From Sphingobacterium detergens (lineage in GTDB: Bacteria; Bacteroidota; Bacteroidia; Sphingobacteriales; Sphingobacteriaceae): a stretch of 64,000 nucleotides of DNA. The translations under genes and the position numbers were made by a program. Positions 9,358-18,245 of this stretch are shown here, piece after piece; the stretch's first letter is position 1, and every line of letters starts with the position of its first letter. Under the pieces are notes generated by a model, which did no database searches, was not told the DNA's origin, and saw nothing but the letters and a program-made list of their open reading frames with translations. The stretch covers positions 186,001-250,000 of the forward strand of contig NZ_RAPY01000003.1 in assembly GCF_003610355.1 (NCBI RefSeq). Reading direction: 5' to 3'.

Positions 9358-11628
9358 TTAAAATCCCAAACGATCATCCTTGAGTTTCGGCTCCTCCTTG
9401 CTACTTGAGTCTGTAGATCCATCTTCGACATCAGAGCCACCACCGCCCCAATACTGGTTACAGTCAATGACACGGGTCAGTCCACCCTGAGGTTGTTCGA
9501 AATCACCTTTTGTATATTTTAAATTTGAATCTTTATAGACTTTTTGCATAAAGAAAGCAAACACCGGCATCGCTGCGGCCGCCCCCTGCCCATATTCCAT
9601 CCGGTCAAAACTGATTCCTCGGTCTTCTGCCCCTGTCCAGACACCGGTGACCAGTTCTGGTGTGATACCAATAAACCAGGCATCGGAGTTATCATTGGTT
9701 GTACCCGTTTTACCACCGATCGGATTAGTGAGGTTATATTTCCATTGAATACGTCGAGCCGTACCCTGAGACACCACTTTTTTCAGCATATCCACAATAA
9801 TATAAGCAGATTCGCTATTCAAGGCTTTCACTACTTTCGGCGCCTTATCATAGATAGGTGTGCCATTTTTATCTTCAATACGTAAAATCGCTGTTGGTTC
9901 GATCCAGGTTCCCTGGTTAACGAAAGCAGAATAAGCACCAACCATATCAAAAACAGACGCTTCGTACGCCCCCAAAGAGATGGAAGGATAATTCGGCACG
10001 TCACTCGTTATACCCATACGTTTAGTCAATGCAGCAACCTCTGCCGCTCCTACTTCATGTACCAGGTAAGCTGTTGCAAAATTTTGTGAATAAGCTAATG
10101 CCTTCGCTAAAGTAATTGGATTTCCTCCTTGTGCATTTCCTCTTGGTGTCCAACCATTGTATGTTTGTTGGTAATTCGGAATACTATAACAAGGTGAATA
10201 GCCGTTATCGATAGCGACCGCATAAGTAAACGGCTTCGCTGTAGATCCGACTTGTCGTGTTCCCATTTTAACCTGATCATATTTGAAATGGTCAAAATCA
10301 ATACCACCAACCCAAGCTTTAATATGTCCTGTTTTTGGTTCCATGGACATCATTGCATTCCTTAACATCAACTTGTTGTATTTAATGGAATCCATTGGGG
10401 TCATCATGGTATCCTTACTGCCTTTCCAGGTAAAGATATTCATCGGAACCTTCACATTAAAGGCTTTTTTGATCTCATCATCGTTCAATCCCTCCTCGCG
10501 CAAAATGCGGTAACGATCAGAACGTTTCATTCCACTGATCAACAACTTCGCTTTATCACCTTTGAACGGATCTCTATTTTTCCACTGCGCCGAAAACTTC
10601 GACTGTAGCTGCTTCATCCATTCCTTTTGGGCATCCTCAGCATACTGTTGCATCGACATATTGATGGTCGTATAAATCTTTAATCCATCACGATCTAAGT
10701 CATAAGGTGTACCGTCAGCTCTGACGATCTTAAGATTAGCAAATTCTTTCTTAATCTGGTCTTTTAATACCGCCCTGAAATAAGGGCCTAATCCCTCACC
10801 ATAGTTTGCGATCTTGAGTTCTAGTCCGAGTGGTTTCTCCTTCGCATTAGATGCTTCTTCCGCCGAAATAAAATTGGCGGCCACCATATTATTTAATACC
10901 GTATTACGACGTATTTTGGATTTCTCAGGGAATCTCACCGGCGAATAGGCACCAGGACCTTTCAGCATTCCGACCAAGAGTGCAGCCTGGTCAGCGGTCA
11001 GCTTATCTGGCGTGGTATTGAAATAGGTCCGCGCAGCAGATTTTATCCCAAACGTATTGTATGCACCAAAATCCACTGTATTAAAGTACATCGTAACGAT
11101 TTCGTCCTTGGTATAATTTCTTTCCAGGCGAACCGCTGTCACCCACTCTTGAAATTTCTGAATGATACGTTTTAGAAAGTTTTTCTGACGGCCATCAGAA
11201 AAAAGATTAAGTGCCAACTGTTGTGTTATCGTACTTCCTCCTTGCTTATTGCCTGTCAGCGTATGGAAGATAACCGTAAACGTACGGGAATAATCTATCC
11301 CTGAATGATCATAAAACCGTTTATCCTCTGTAGATACGAGTGCTTTAACCAGATACGGCGATAATTCACTGTATTTAACATTCGACCGGTTCTGTACATA
11401 ATAAGTCCCTAATACTTTATGATCATCCGTAATGACTTCAGACGCTAAATTGCTTTTTGGATTTTCCAAATCGCTAAACGAAGGTAATTTTCCGAATAAC
11501 CCAAGACGTATACTCAATATAAATAGGAATCCAAGGGCTACAATGCCAATGATGATCTTCCAAAAATTGAACGTATATCGTTTAATATCGCCTTCAGTAA
11601 GTTGATTTTTTTTTGATACTCGTTTCAT
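9358..11628 (-). CDS. Class A penicillin-binding protein (PBP1A-type glycosyltransferase/transpeptidase)
   Basis: This 756-residue bifunctional enzyme polymerises and cross-links peptidoglycan at the inner membrane. After a short cytoplasmic tail there is one membrane helix (about residues 24-46, IIIGIVALGFLFILSIRLG). The GT51 domain shows STEDKRFYDHSGID and GGSTITQQLALNLF. The transpeptidase domain carries the nucleophile motif STAK (in RQVGSTAKPFTYA), SQN (AYSQNFATAY) and KTGTT. The C-terminus is an acidic, Ser-rich tail. Length and motif order are normal for PBP1A. It is followed by uvrC on the same strand, separated by the repeat cluster. Confidence 0.95.
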   Translation of the reverse strand: MKRVSKKNQLTEGDIKRYTFNFWKIIIGIVALGFLFILSIRLGLFGKLPSFSDLENPKSNLASEVITDDHKVLGTYYVQNRSNVKYSELSPYLVKALVSTEDKRFYDHSGIDYSRTFTVIFHTLTGNKQGGSTITQQLALNLFSDGRQKNFLKRIIQKFQEWVTAVRLERNYTKDEIVTMYFNTVDFGAYNTFGIKSAARTYFNTTPDKLTADQAALLVGMLKGPGAYSPVRFPEKSKIRRNTVLNNMVAANFISAEEASNAKEKPLGLELKIANYGEGLGPYFRAVLKDQIKKEFANLKIVRADGTPYDLDRDGLKIYTTINMSMQQYAEDAQKEWMKQLQSKFSAQWKNRDPFKGDKAKLLISGMKRSDRYRILREEGLNDDEIKKAFNVKVPMNIFTWKGSKDTMMTPMDSIKYNKLMLRNAMMSMEPKTGHIKAWVGGIDFDHFKYDQVKMGTRQVGSTAKPFTYAVAIDNGYSPCYSIPNYQQTYNGWTPRGNAQGGNPITLAKALAYSQNFATAYLVHEVGAAEVAALTKRMGITSDVPNYPSISLGAYEASVFDMVGAYSAFVNQGTWIEPTAILRIEDKNGTPIYDKAPKVVKALNSESAYIIVDMLKKVVSQGTARRIQWKYNLTNPIGGKTGTTNDNSDAWFIGITPELVTGVWTGAEDRGISFDRMEYGQGAAAAMPVFAFFMQKVYKDSNLKYTKGDFEQPQGGLTRVIDCNQYWGGGGSDVEDGSTDSSSKEEPKLKDDRLGF

Positions 11629-11914
11629 CTATTTACTAAATTTCATGTGCAAATATTATTCACCTATGCTTGTTTTCATTGGCATTTATGAATGTGCTGC
11701 ATTTTGTTTTTAAAGGCTACATGGAATATCCAATCTTTTGATCCGTATGTACCTTTTTTAATTGGATATTTCGCTATTCCCTCTTACATAGACCTCAATA
11801 TGATTTTAATGTCCACTCTATCAGATAGTGTGCCAAAGAATGCTTCATGGCAAAGGTATTACTAATTCATTCAAAAGTGTGCATTAAACCATGAAAATGT
11901 TTGCCTATCCGATA
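11629..11914. other. Intergenic region between the PBP gene and ispF
   Basis: No gene seen. The only structure noticed is an inverted repeat, AATATCCAAT (11725-11734) and ATTGGATATT (11761-11770), with a 26-bp spacer and no T-tract. It could be an operator or a weak hairpin. The promoter for the PBP gene is expected here but no clear TAnnTTTG was found. Confidence 0.4.
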
Positions 11915-12394
11915 TTAAACCCGTTCAATTAAACAGACAGCGTAGGCGACAACCCCCTCTTGCCGACCAATGAAACCCATTGTCTCGTTGGTCGTTGCCT
12001 TAATGGAGATATCATCTATATCTAGACCGGTCACTTCCGCTAATTTGATCTTCATTTGAGGAATATAAGGTTTGATCTTGGGTGCTTCAAGGCAAAGCAT
12101 GGCATCAATATTACCGAGTTGATATCCTTTGGCCTGAATCAACCCCATACACTCTTTCAACAACAGCAAGCTACTAATCCCTTTCCAACGCATATCTGTA
12201 TTGGGAAAATGGTACCCGATATCCTCTAAGTTTGCTGCGCCCAAAATAGCGTCACAGACTGCATGCACCAAAACATCGGCATCTGAATGACCAAAAGCTC
12301 CAGCATGATGTTCCAACTGCACACCACCAACAATAAATGGGTATCCTTCTTTTATCTGATGAACATCAAACCCAAATCCTACCTTAATCTTCAT
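11915..12394 (-). CDS. ispF: 2-C-methyl-D-erythritol 2,4-cyclodiphosphate synthase
   Basis: IspF cyclises CDP-methylerythritol 2-phosphate in the non-mevalonate isoprenoid pathway and works as a cytosolic trimer. The 159-residue length is standard. The metal-binding Asp/His pair is seen in GFGFDVHQI (residues 8 and 10) and the third His in AFGHSDADVLVHAVCDAILG. The C-terminal block SIKATTNETMGFIGRQEGVVAYAV is typical of the family. No ispD neighbour is present; the gene stands alone between two long intergenic gaps. Confidence 0.97.
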   Translation of the reverse strand: MKIKVGFGFDVHQIKEGYPFIVGGVQLEHHAGAFGHSDADVLVHAVCDAILGAANLEDIGYHFPNTDMRWKGISSLLLLKECMGLIQAKGYQLGNIDAMLCLEAPKIKPYIPQMKIKLAEVTGLDIDDISIKATTNETMGFIGRQEGVVAYAVCLIERV

Positions 12395-12760
12395 TATTAT
12401 AATTTTATTATGAGAATACGCTTTTCAACGTAATAAATAAGCTCGTTCTAAGCCGTTTTTCCTGTAACAACCATACACCTTATTATAAGCTATTATTACC
12501 TCAGGACTATTTTACGCTCATGACGGTTCATTGCTACGAAGATACCATTTTAGTGCCGATATTTTGAAATGGAGTTTTTTTATCAGGCATTGTGTCCATG
12601 TAAAAATACGATGTAGTAATAAATGTATCGACAAACAAAATCTTCATGCTTTCACAAACGCTAACAGTCATGAAAATCGATTAATGGTTCTTTTTGGCCA
12701 ATAAACCGATCGAAGTAAGCTTATGGAAGAATCAATAAAAACAAAAAATTCAGAAAAAGC
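12395..12760. other. Intergenic region upstream of ispF
   Basis: AT-rich, about 365 bp. I see no convincing gene, RNA motif or repeat. It must hold the ispF promoter but no perfect -7 element stood out. Confidence 0.4.
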
Positions 12761-12794
12761 AAAAGGGCTATTTCCGATGAAATAGCCCTTTTAA
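12761..12794 (-). terminator. Terminator after the glycogen-synthase-like gene
   Basis: A perfect inverted repeat, AAAAGGGCTATTTC and GAAATAGCCCTTTT, surrounds a 4-nt CGAT loop. The A- and T-tracts on both sides would let it work in both directions. Confidence 0.85.
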
Positions 12795-12839
12795 TAATTT
12801 ATTGTCTGTTTGTTTTACGCAGATCCTCAAGAAAAGGGT

Positions 12840-13658
12840 CTATGCTTCCACTTCTTCAGGCGCGAACTGATCATACACCTCTCCGAAAGCATCATAGTCC
12901 TGATCACCGTTAGGCTCAAAAACCTGAATATCTTTGGATCTCGCGAAATCAACAATCTCCGTATTGACATTTTCATCAGCTACGACAACCATATCCGTAA
13001 AGTGCAATGCACCTTTATAGATTGCTTCATAACTACCATCGCCATACACTTGCGCATCTGCAGCTTTAAAAGCACCTTCTGGCGCCATTTCAGCATACTT
13101 TGAACCCAATGTGCCTTTAAATTCTTCGTTAAACAAAGAATACATCACTTTTGCATCCTTAAATGTAGGATCATCTTTATACGTTGTTTTCACGTAAGCA
13201 GGTACCAAAGCAGAGAACCAGCCATGACAGTGTACTACATCGGGCGACCAGCCTAATTTCTTAACAGTTTCCAACGCTCCTTTACAGAAGAACACCGAAC
13301 GCTCATTATTGTCTGCAAAGAATTCGCCATGCTCATCACTAAAAACTTTTTTACGCTGAAAGTAGTCCTCGTTATCCAAGAAATACACCTGCATCCGAGC
13401 TGCAGGCAGTGAAGCTACTTTAATAATTAGCGGATTATCATTATTATCCACAACAATGTTCAAGCCTGAAAGACGAATCACCTCATGCAATCTATTTCTA
13501 CGCTCATTGATATTCCCAAAACGAGGCATCAAGATACGGATTTCAAAACCCTTCTCTTGCATCGCTTGAGGCAGTTGACGTGTAATTTCAGAAATTTTGG
13601 TTAATTCGAGGAAAGGCGACATCTCGTGAGTAATAAACAATATCTTCGTTTTTGCCAT
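12840..13658 (-). CDS. Glycogen/starch synthase catalytic-domain-like protein (N-terminal GT5 half only)
   Basis: The 272-residue product matches the N-terminal Rossmann half of GT5 glycogen synthases: KILFITHEMSPFLELTKISEITRQLPQAM replaces the usual KVGGLADV block, and PDVVHCHGWFSALVPAYVKT matches the HxHDW-type segment. The second GT-B half, with the nucleotide-sugar site and the KTGGL/ExxPCGL motifs, is absent, so a normal synthase is unlikely. The end is acidic (FAPEEVEA). The gene stands divergent to panC. As far as I recall, a short GT5-like gene beside panC is common in Bacteroidetes, so this is probably not a local truncation. Its function is unknown. Confidence 0.8.
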   Translation of the reverse strand: MAKTKILFITHEMSPFLELTKISEITRQLPQAMQEKGFEIRILMPRFGNINERRNRLHEVIRLSGLNIVVDNNDNPLIIKVASLPAARMQVYFLDNEDYFQRKKVFSDEHGEFFADNNERSVFFCKGALETVKKLGWSPDVVHCHGWFSALVPAYVKTTYKDDPTFKDAKVMYSLFNEEFKGTLGSKYAEMAPEGAFKAADAQVYGDGSYEAIYKGALHFTDMVVVADENVNTEIVDFARSKDIQVFEPNGDQDYDAFGEVYDQFAPEEVEA

Positions 13659-13704
13659 CTCCAGTTATTTTTATTTATTATTTTCGAACAGTAAAATCGG
13701 TCTA

Positions 13705-13712
13705 CAAAGGTA
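13705..13712 (-). promoter_or_regulatory. -7 element for the GT5-like gene
   Basis: On the minus strand TACCTTTG matches the Bacteroidetes -7 consensus TAnnTTTG exactly, about 47 bp upstream of the ATG at 13658. A -33-like ATTG lies about 20 bp further upstream. The divergent panC has a weaker -7 match, CAACTTTG at 13776-13783. Confidence 0.6.
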
Positions 13713-13806
13713 CAAAAAAAATACTTACCATGCAATTTACTATCAATCATCGTTTTATATTCCCAAAATAATATGCAACTTTGCGAACAAAAAACTATTC
13801 AGCAAA

Positions 13807-14655
13807 GTGGAAATTTTCAAAACGAAAGCATCCCTCCAAGCACATCTCCAAAAAGCACGCTCGGCAGGTAAAAAGATAGCCTTAATCCCCACCATGGGAG
13901 CACTTCATGAAGGACATTTATCGTTATTAGATTATGCGAAACCCATTAGTGATATTCGTGTTTGTAGCATTTTTGTTAACCCTACACAGTTTAATGACCC
14001 CAAAGACCTAGAAAAATATCCGCGTCCAATTGAAAATGACATCAAGCTATTGGAATCCGTCGATTGTGACATTTTATTTATGCCAAGTGTAGAAGAAATG
14101 TATCCCGACCAAGATGAAAGTTGGCATATTGATCTTGGTGAATTGGATCAAATCTGGGAAGGTGAAAAACGTCCGGGTCATTTTCAGGGTGTAACACAGG
14201 TGGTCTATAAATTGTTCACCTTAGTACAGCCCGATATCGCCTGTTTTGGACAGAAAGACTTTCAGCAAGTGATGGTCATCAAACGCATGATCGAGATCAA
14301 AGATCTTCCAATCCAATTGGCAATCTGTCCCATCATCAGGGATCAACATGGCTTAGCGCTAAGTTCAAGGAATATGCGCTTGAGCGAAGATGGAAAAACA
14401 AAAGCCCTAGCACTTTCCCGTTCATTACAATATGTAAAAGATCATATTTCGGACAATGCCGGATTACAAGAAATTAAGAATAATGCGTTAGCGATTTTAA
14501 CAGATACAGCAGGAGTAACTGTCGAATATTTTGCAATCTGCGAAAGCAGCTCCTTACAAGAAGTCCAACAGATTGATCCAAGCAAGCAACATGTTGCGCT
14601 TGTCACAGCATGGGTAGAAGGTGTCCGTCTTATTGATAATATGATATTAGCTTAA
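13807..14655 (+). CDS. panC: Pantothenate synthetase
   Basis: PanC joins pantoate and beta-alanine with ATP to make pantothenate for coenzyme A. The 282-residue product has the ATP site IPTMGALHEGHLSLL (HxGH), pantoate-binding FVNPTQFNDPKDLEKYPRP, FGQKDFQQVMVI and LALSSRNMRLS. The start is a GTG (13807) in AAAGTGGAAATTTTC; no in-frame ATG lies nearby that would preserve the N-terminal helix. panD follows after 24 bp, so this is a two-gene pantothenate unit, although panD also has its own promoter-like element. Confidence 0.97.
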   Translation: MEIFKTKASLQAHLQKARSAGKKIALIPTMGALHEGHLSLLDYAKPISDIRVCSIFVNPTQFNDPKDLEKYPRPIENDIKLLESVDCDILFMPSVEEMYPDQDESWHIDLGELDQIWEGEKRPGHFQGVTQVVYKLFTLVQPDIACFGQKDFQQVMVIKRMIEIKDLPIQLAICPIIRDQHGLALSSRNMRLSEDGKTKALALSRSLQYVKDHISDNAGLQEIKNNALAILTDTAGVTVEYFAICESSSLQEVQQIDPSKQHVALVTAWVEGVRLIDNMILA

Positions 14656-14667
14656 TAAAAAAAACTC

Positions 14668-14675
14668 TACCTTTG
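14668..14675 (+). promoter_or_regulatory. -7 promoter element just upstream of panD
   Basis: TACCTTTG is an exact match to TAnnTTTG and sits only 4 bp before the ATG at 14680. Transcription from it would start at or just after that ATG, favouring the ATG at 14695 on this transcript. Confidence 0.5.
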
Positions 14676-14679
14676 CGCC

Positions 14680-15030
14680 ATGGTAATAGAAGTAATGAAA
14701 TCCAAGATTCACCGCGTGAAAGTCACACAGGCGGAATTGAATTACGTGGGTAGTATCACGATAGATGAAGATTTGATGGACGCTGCAAATATCATCGCTA
14801 ATGAGAAAGTTCAAATCGTAAATAATAACAATGGGGCCCGTCTGGAAACCTATGTCATTCCAGGACAACGCGGATCGGGTACGATCTGTCTAAACGGAGC
14901 TGCGGCTCGTCTAGTGCAGGTTGGCGATATTGTTATTATTATTTCATATGCTACAATGGATTTTGAGGAAGCGAAGCAGTTTAAACCGTCTTTAGTATTC
15001 CCGGATGACAACAATCATTTGATCAGATAG
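14680..15030 (+). CDS. panD: Aspartate 1-decarboxylase precursor
   Basis: PanD makes beta-alanine for PanC using a pyruvoyl group formed by self-cleavage. The cleavage site is the Gly-Ser in NYVGSITIDEDLM. Other family blocks are KSKIHRVKVTQAEL, VNNNNGARLETYVIPG, CLNGAAARLVQVGDIVIIISY. The 116-residue length is normal. The annotated start MVIEVMKS may be replaced by the second Met (14695), which begins just before KSKIHRV and fits the close promoter better. Expected regulation: partly with panC, partly from 14668. Confidence 0.96.
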   Translation: MVIEVMKSKIHRVKVTQAELNYVGSITIDEDLMDAANIIANEKVQIVNNNNGARLETYVIPGQRGSGTICLNGAAARLVQVGDIVIIISYATMDFEEAKQFKPSLVFPDDNNHLIR

Positions 15031-15101
15031 TATTGAGCCACATGCGCAATACTTAATAATAATTTTATCAGGAATACTTATATACTGCTAAATAAAAATC
15101 G

Positions 15102-15139
15102 TATTTTTGAAGCGTTACTCTAACAAGTAGCGCTTTTTT
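15102..15139 (+). terminator. Hairpin with T-tract abutting a start codon, overlapping a -7 element
   Basis: AGCGTTACT (15111-15119) pairs with AGTAGCGCT (15126-15134, one G-T pair) and runs into six T that end at 15139; the next gene's ATG begins at 15140. TATTTTTG (15102-15109), an exact TAnnTTTG, directly precedes the stem. It looks like a panCD terminator placed in the leader of the next gene. Confidence 0.6.
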
Positions 15140-15502
15140 ATGCAATCGAAAATAACAAGAAATCTGCGTCAGCTTATCGCATCATTCCAATTGGCTTTGA
15201 TGTCGCTGATTATTCTTTCGGGTGTTATTTTTATGCACAAAGAGGTAAAATCGGATGGGGAAATCGTGATGCACACGCACCCTTATGATTTTACAAAGAA
15301 AGAAAAACCTCAAGAGACCGACGATCAGATCGATTATCTGAATGTCATTTATCAAAACAATTACGTACAGACCGATTTCATTATTCTCGAGCTTCCTGTA
15401 CCAAAGGAAATTCAGCTAACGAATTATTGTTCGATCTGCCCAGAAGTTACCAACACCACAAGCAGTCCCTATTACCTCCGGGGGCCCCCTAGCTTAGCAT
15501 AA
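15140..15502 (+). CDS. Small membrane-anchored His/Cys protein, unknown function
   Basis: A 120-residue protein with a single hydrophobic segment (about residues 17-32, FQLALMSLIILSGVIFM), then a His-rich patch VMHTHPYDF and, near the end, a CSIC pair (NYCSICPEV). It ends in SPYYLRGPPSLA, a tail style I associate with small proteins next to metal-related TonB receptors. No named family is recognised. The TonB receptor (15865) and a thioredoxin-like protein (18246) follow on the same strand after a 360-bp gap. A role in metal handling is only an inference from His/Cys content and neighbours. Confidence 0.55.
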   Translation: MQSKITRNLRQLIASFQLALMSLIILSGVIFMHKEVKSDGEIVMHTHPYDFTKKEKPQETDDQIDYLNVIYQNNYVQTDFIILELPVPKEIQLTNYCSICPEVTNTTSSPYYLRGPPSLA

Positions 15503-15864
15503 CACAATTCTTTTTTATTCTGACGTACATCCAGTAAAATAGGTTAAGACAACGCTTTTAGCACTTGTCGTTGTATTTATTTTCAGGCTCGCTGGAACAG
15601 AATTAAAGTCTTTGGTTTCAATAGACCATAAGTACAAAAACCGATGTCTTCATTTTAAAAAAGAAAGTGGACAAATTCCGCTCATATACTTATATCATAG
15701 CATCTTAGCACGTTTCAAGACGAAGGTATGCCCTAGCTATACAATAAACCCAATGGACGAGATACGAAAGACGAGTATCAAACCTAAGGCAAAAAAGTAT
15801 ACCCTATGGGAGCTATAAGCTTGTGTAGCCAAGATCTCAATACGAAATACTCAATACGATAAAA
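15503..15864 (+). other. Intergenic leader before the TonB receptor
   Basis: No convincing gene. A 68-codon open frame (15612-15818) and a 21-codon one inside it (from 15753, MDEIRKTSIKPKAKKYTLWE) have no homology I know and no clear start signal. A repeat copy (15820-15862) ends directly at the receptor start. Confidence 0.4.
15820..15862 (+). repeat. Interspersed repeat copy before the TonB receptor gene
   Basis: AAGCTTGTGTAGCCAAGATC followed by TCAATACGAAATACTCAATA. It shares the core AGCTTGTnTAnCCAAnATCTC with the copies near uvrC and again shows a 7-bp period (ATCTCAA, TACGAAA, TACTCAA, TACGATA). It ends 2 bp before the start codon, so it forms the translation-initiation region. Confidence 0.6.
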
Positions 15865-18201
15865 ATGCTAAAGCAATACACGTTACTGGCTACACTATTG
15901 GCCGGAACATCCTCAATATATGCACAGTCACCACTAGAAGGATATTTATTCAATAAAAACCGGGAAGCCATTGCTTCGGGGACATTGACGATAAAAAACA
16001 GCAAATCAGCCACCACATCGGATGCTGATGGACACTTTAAATTCAATACCGTTGTTACCCCAAAAGTAACGTTAAATATCTCCGCCGTGGGCTATCGTTC
16101 GCTGACGAAGGTAGTCGCTTTGGATACCTTAAAATCACCATTACAGATCCAGCTCGAAGAAGACAACCTTAATCTCGATGAGGTAGTGGTCTCCGCAACC
16201 CGTTATGGTGTAAAACGCAAGGATGCACCTGTTGTAGTCAATGTCATCGGCCCCAAACTATTTAATGCTACACAGTCTGTAGCGATGTCTGAAACACTGA
16301 ATTACCAGCCCGGCGTCCGTGTGGAAAACAATTGTCAAAACTGTGGTTTTTCACAAGTTAGGCTCAATGGTCTGGAAGGCCCATATTCACAGATATTGAT
16401 TAACAGCAGAGCCGTATTTTCGGCGTTAAACAGTGTCTACGGATTGGATCAGATCCCCACCAGTATGATCGACAGGATCGAGGTCGTACGTAGTGGCGGC
16501 TCAGCACTATTTGGCGCCAATGCCATTGCCGGAACCATCAATATCATTACAAAAGATCCCGTCGAAAGTGATTGGCAGGTAAAGTCCACCAATTCACTGA
16601 TTGGTGGCAAAAGCTGGGATAATACCGTAGATTTCAATACATCCCTTGTTGCTGAGGACCTAAATACCGGTGCAACATTTTATGGTATGCACCGCAATAG
16701 AGAATCCTATGATGCTAATGGGGATGGGTTTTCGGAGATCACCAAGCTTCGAAACACCACCTTTGGCACCAAATTATTTTACAAACCAAGCGACCTCGAC
16801 AAAATTACGGTAGATTTTAGCACAGTCAATGAATTTCGTCGTGGCGGAGACCAACTCGATAAGGCCCCGCATCTGACCCAGATTACCGAACAACTGCAAA
16901 CCAGTTCTATCGTTGGTGGAATTACTTATGACCGTTATTCCGAAGACTTTAAACACAAGATTTCGGTTTATGGTTCCGTCCAGAAAACCGTTCGTGATAG
17001 TTATTATGGCGGACTTGGTGGCGGGACAACACTAGCAGACAGTACGCTAGCATCCAATTCGTATGGAAAGACAAACGATATTGCACTGGTTGTAGGAAGT
17101 CAGTATACCTACAATTTTGAAAAAGATGTGTTTACTGCAGGTGTGGAGTTCTCCTACAATGATACCCAGGATGAAATCCCCGGCTATAAGCGGACAATTG
17201 ATCAGCAGAATAAAGGATTGGGAACCTATGCTCAATACGAATGGAAGCCCTTTGAGACATTTAAAACTCTGATCGGTGCCCGATACGATTATACCTATGT
17301 CGATGGCAAATACAGCTTGGCTGGGATAAACCGTAGTTCGGATCAACGTTTCGGAACATTCAGCCCACGGTTAACGATCCTATATGATCTGACAAAAGAT
17401 CTACAGTTTAGAGGTGGTTACGCACGTGGTTTCAGGGCCCCACAGGCATTTAACGAAGACATGCACGTGACTTCCATTGGTGGCAACCAGGTATTTGTTC
17501 TGATCGGTGAAAACTTGAAAACAGAATATTCCAATGCCTATACCGGGTCGTTTAGTTACAATAAGAACTTTGGAAATGTACAAACGAGTTTTCTAGTTGA
17601 AGGTTTCTACACCGACCTCAATAATCAGTTTGTCAATGTCATGGCCTCAGAAAAAGATGGCCTTATCATTCAGGAGATGCAAAATGGCGAAGGTGCTCGT
17701 GTATATGGTTCCAACATTGAAATCAATGTCGCCCCTTCATCGTGGTTATCGTTTCAAGCTGGTGGAACAATCCAGCGCTCGCGTTATAAAAAAGACCAGC
17801 TGATCTATGAGGGTAAAGACGATTCGCACGATATCTGGACAAAGCAATATGTGCGTACTCCCAATGTTTACGGCTATATGAATACAAATCTGAAAGCGAC
17901 GAAGCGGTTCGCTGTCGACCTCACAGGAGTATATACAGGCAAAATGATTGTACCACATATCCAGCAAGATATCATGACGCTCAAAAACGCCCGTGATTTT
18001 GTTGAATTGAATCTTCGTCTGGGCTATACAGTACCTGTGCACAAGGATTTTAGTATCGAATTTTTTGGTGGCGTACAGAATATGTTCAACGCCTTTCAAA
18101 AGGATTTTGACAAAGGTGCATTACGGGATTCAGACTATATCTATGGTCCTACACGTCCACGAACATATACCTTCGGTCTTCGGGTAGGACATTTTCATTA
18201 G
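15865..18201 (+). CDS. TonB-dependent outer-membrane receptor (siderophore/vitamin/metal type)
   Basis: A 778-residue receptor with a signal peptide (MLKQYTLLATLLAGTSSIYAQ), a carboxypeptidase-D-like domain (about 22-105), a TonB-box region LDEVVVSATRYG, a plug with the unusual pair NNCQNCGF followed by SQVRLNGLEGPYSQILINSR and SALFGANAIAGTINIITKDP, and a barrel ending RPRTYTFGLRVGHFH. It is not a SusC: it is shorter and has no SusD. The CxxC in the plug belongs to a receptor group I associate with metal or metal-chelate uptake, but the ligand is not shown. The thioredoxin-like gene follows after 44 bp, probably in one operon. Confidence 0.92.
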   Translation: MLKQYTLLATLLAGTSSIYAQSPLEGYLFNKNREAIASGTLTIKNSKSATTSDADGHFKFNTVVTPKVTLNISAVGYRSLTKVVALDTLKSPLQIQLEEDNLNLDEVVVSATRYGVKRKDAPVVVNVIGPKLFNATQSVAMSETLNYQPGVRVENNCQNCGFSQVRLNGLEGPYSQILINSRAVFSALNSVYGLDQIPTSMIDRIEVVRSGGSALFGANAIAGTINIITKDPVESDWQVKSTNSLIGGKSWDNTVDFNTSLVAEDLNTGATFYGMHRNRESYDANGDGFSEITKLRNTTFGTKLFYKPSDLDKITVDFSTVNEFRRGGDQLDKAPHLTQITEQLQTSSIVGGITYDRYSEDFKHKISVYGSVQKTVRDSYYGGLGGGTTLADSTLASNSYGKTNDIALVVGSQYTYNFEKDVFTAGVEFSYNDTQDEIPGYKRTIDQQNKGLGTYAQYEWKPFETFKTLIGARYDYTYVDGKYSLAGINRSSDQRFGTFSPRLTILYDLTKDLQFRGGYARGFRAPQAFNEDMHVTSIGGNQVFVLIGENLKTEYSNAYTGSFSYNKNFGNVQTSFLVEGFYTDLNNQFVNVMASEKDGLIIQEMQNGEGARVYGSNIEINVAPSSWLSFQAGGTIQRSRYKKDQLIYEGKDDSHDIWTKQYVRTPNVYGYMNTNLKATKRFAVDLTGVYTGKMIVPHIQQDIMTLKNARDFVELNLRLGYTVPVHKDFSIEFFGGVQNMFNAFQKDFDKGALRDSDYIYGPTRPRTYTFGLRVGHFH

Positions 18202-18245
18202 GACATGCGTACTGGGATAAATTTCCCATAAACAAAAGGAGAACA

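Noticed and set aside
9207..9473. 88-codon minus-strand frame overlapping the PBP gene end
   Set aside because: It reads the repeat cluster and the PBP C-terminus in another frame; composition is that of a shadow frame.
15612..15818. 68-codon plus-strand frame before the TonB receptor
   Set aside because: No start signal, no homology I know and runs into the repeat copy; not supported as a gene.
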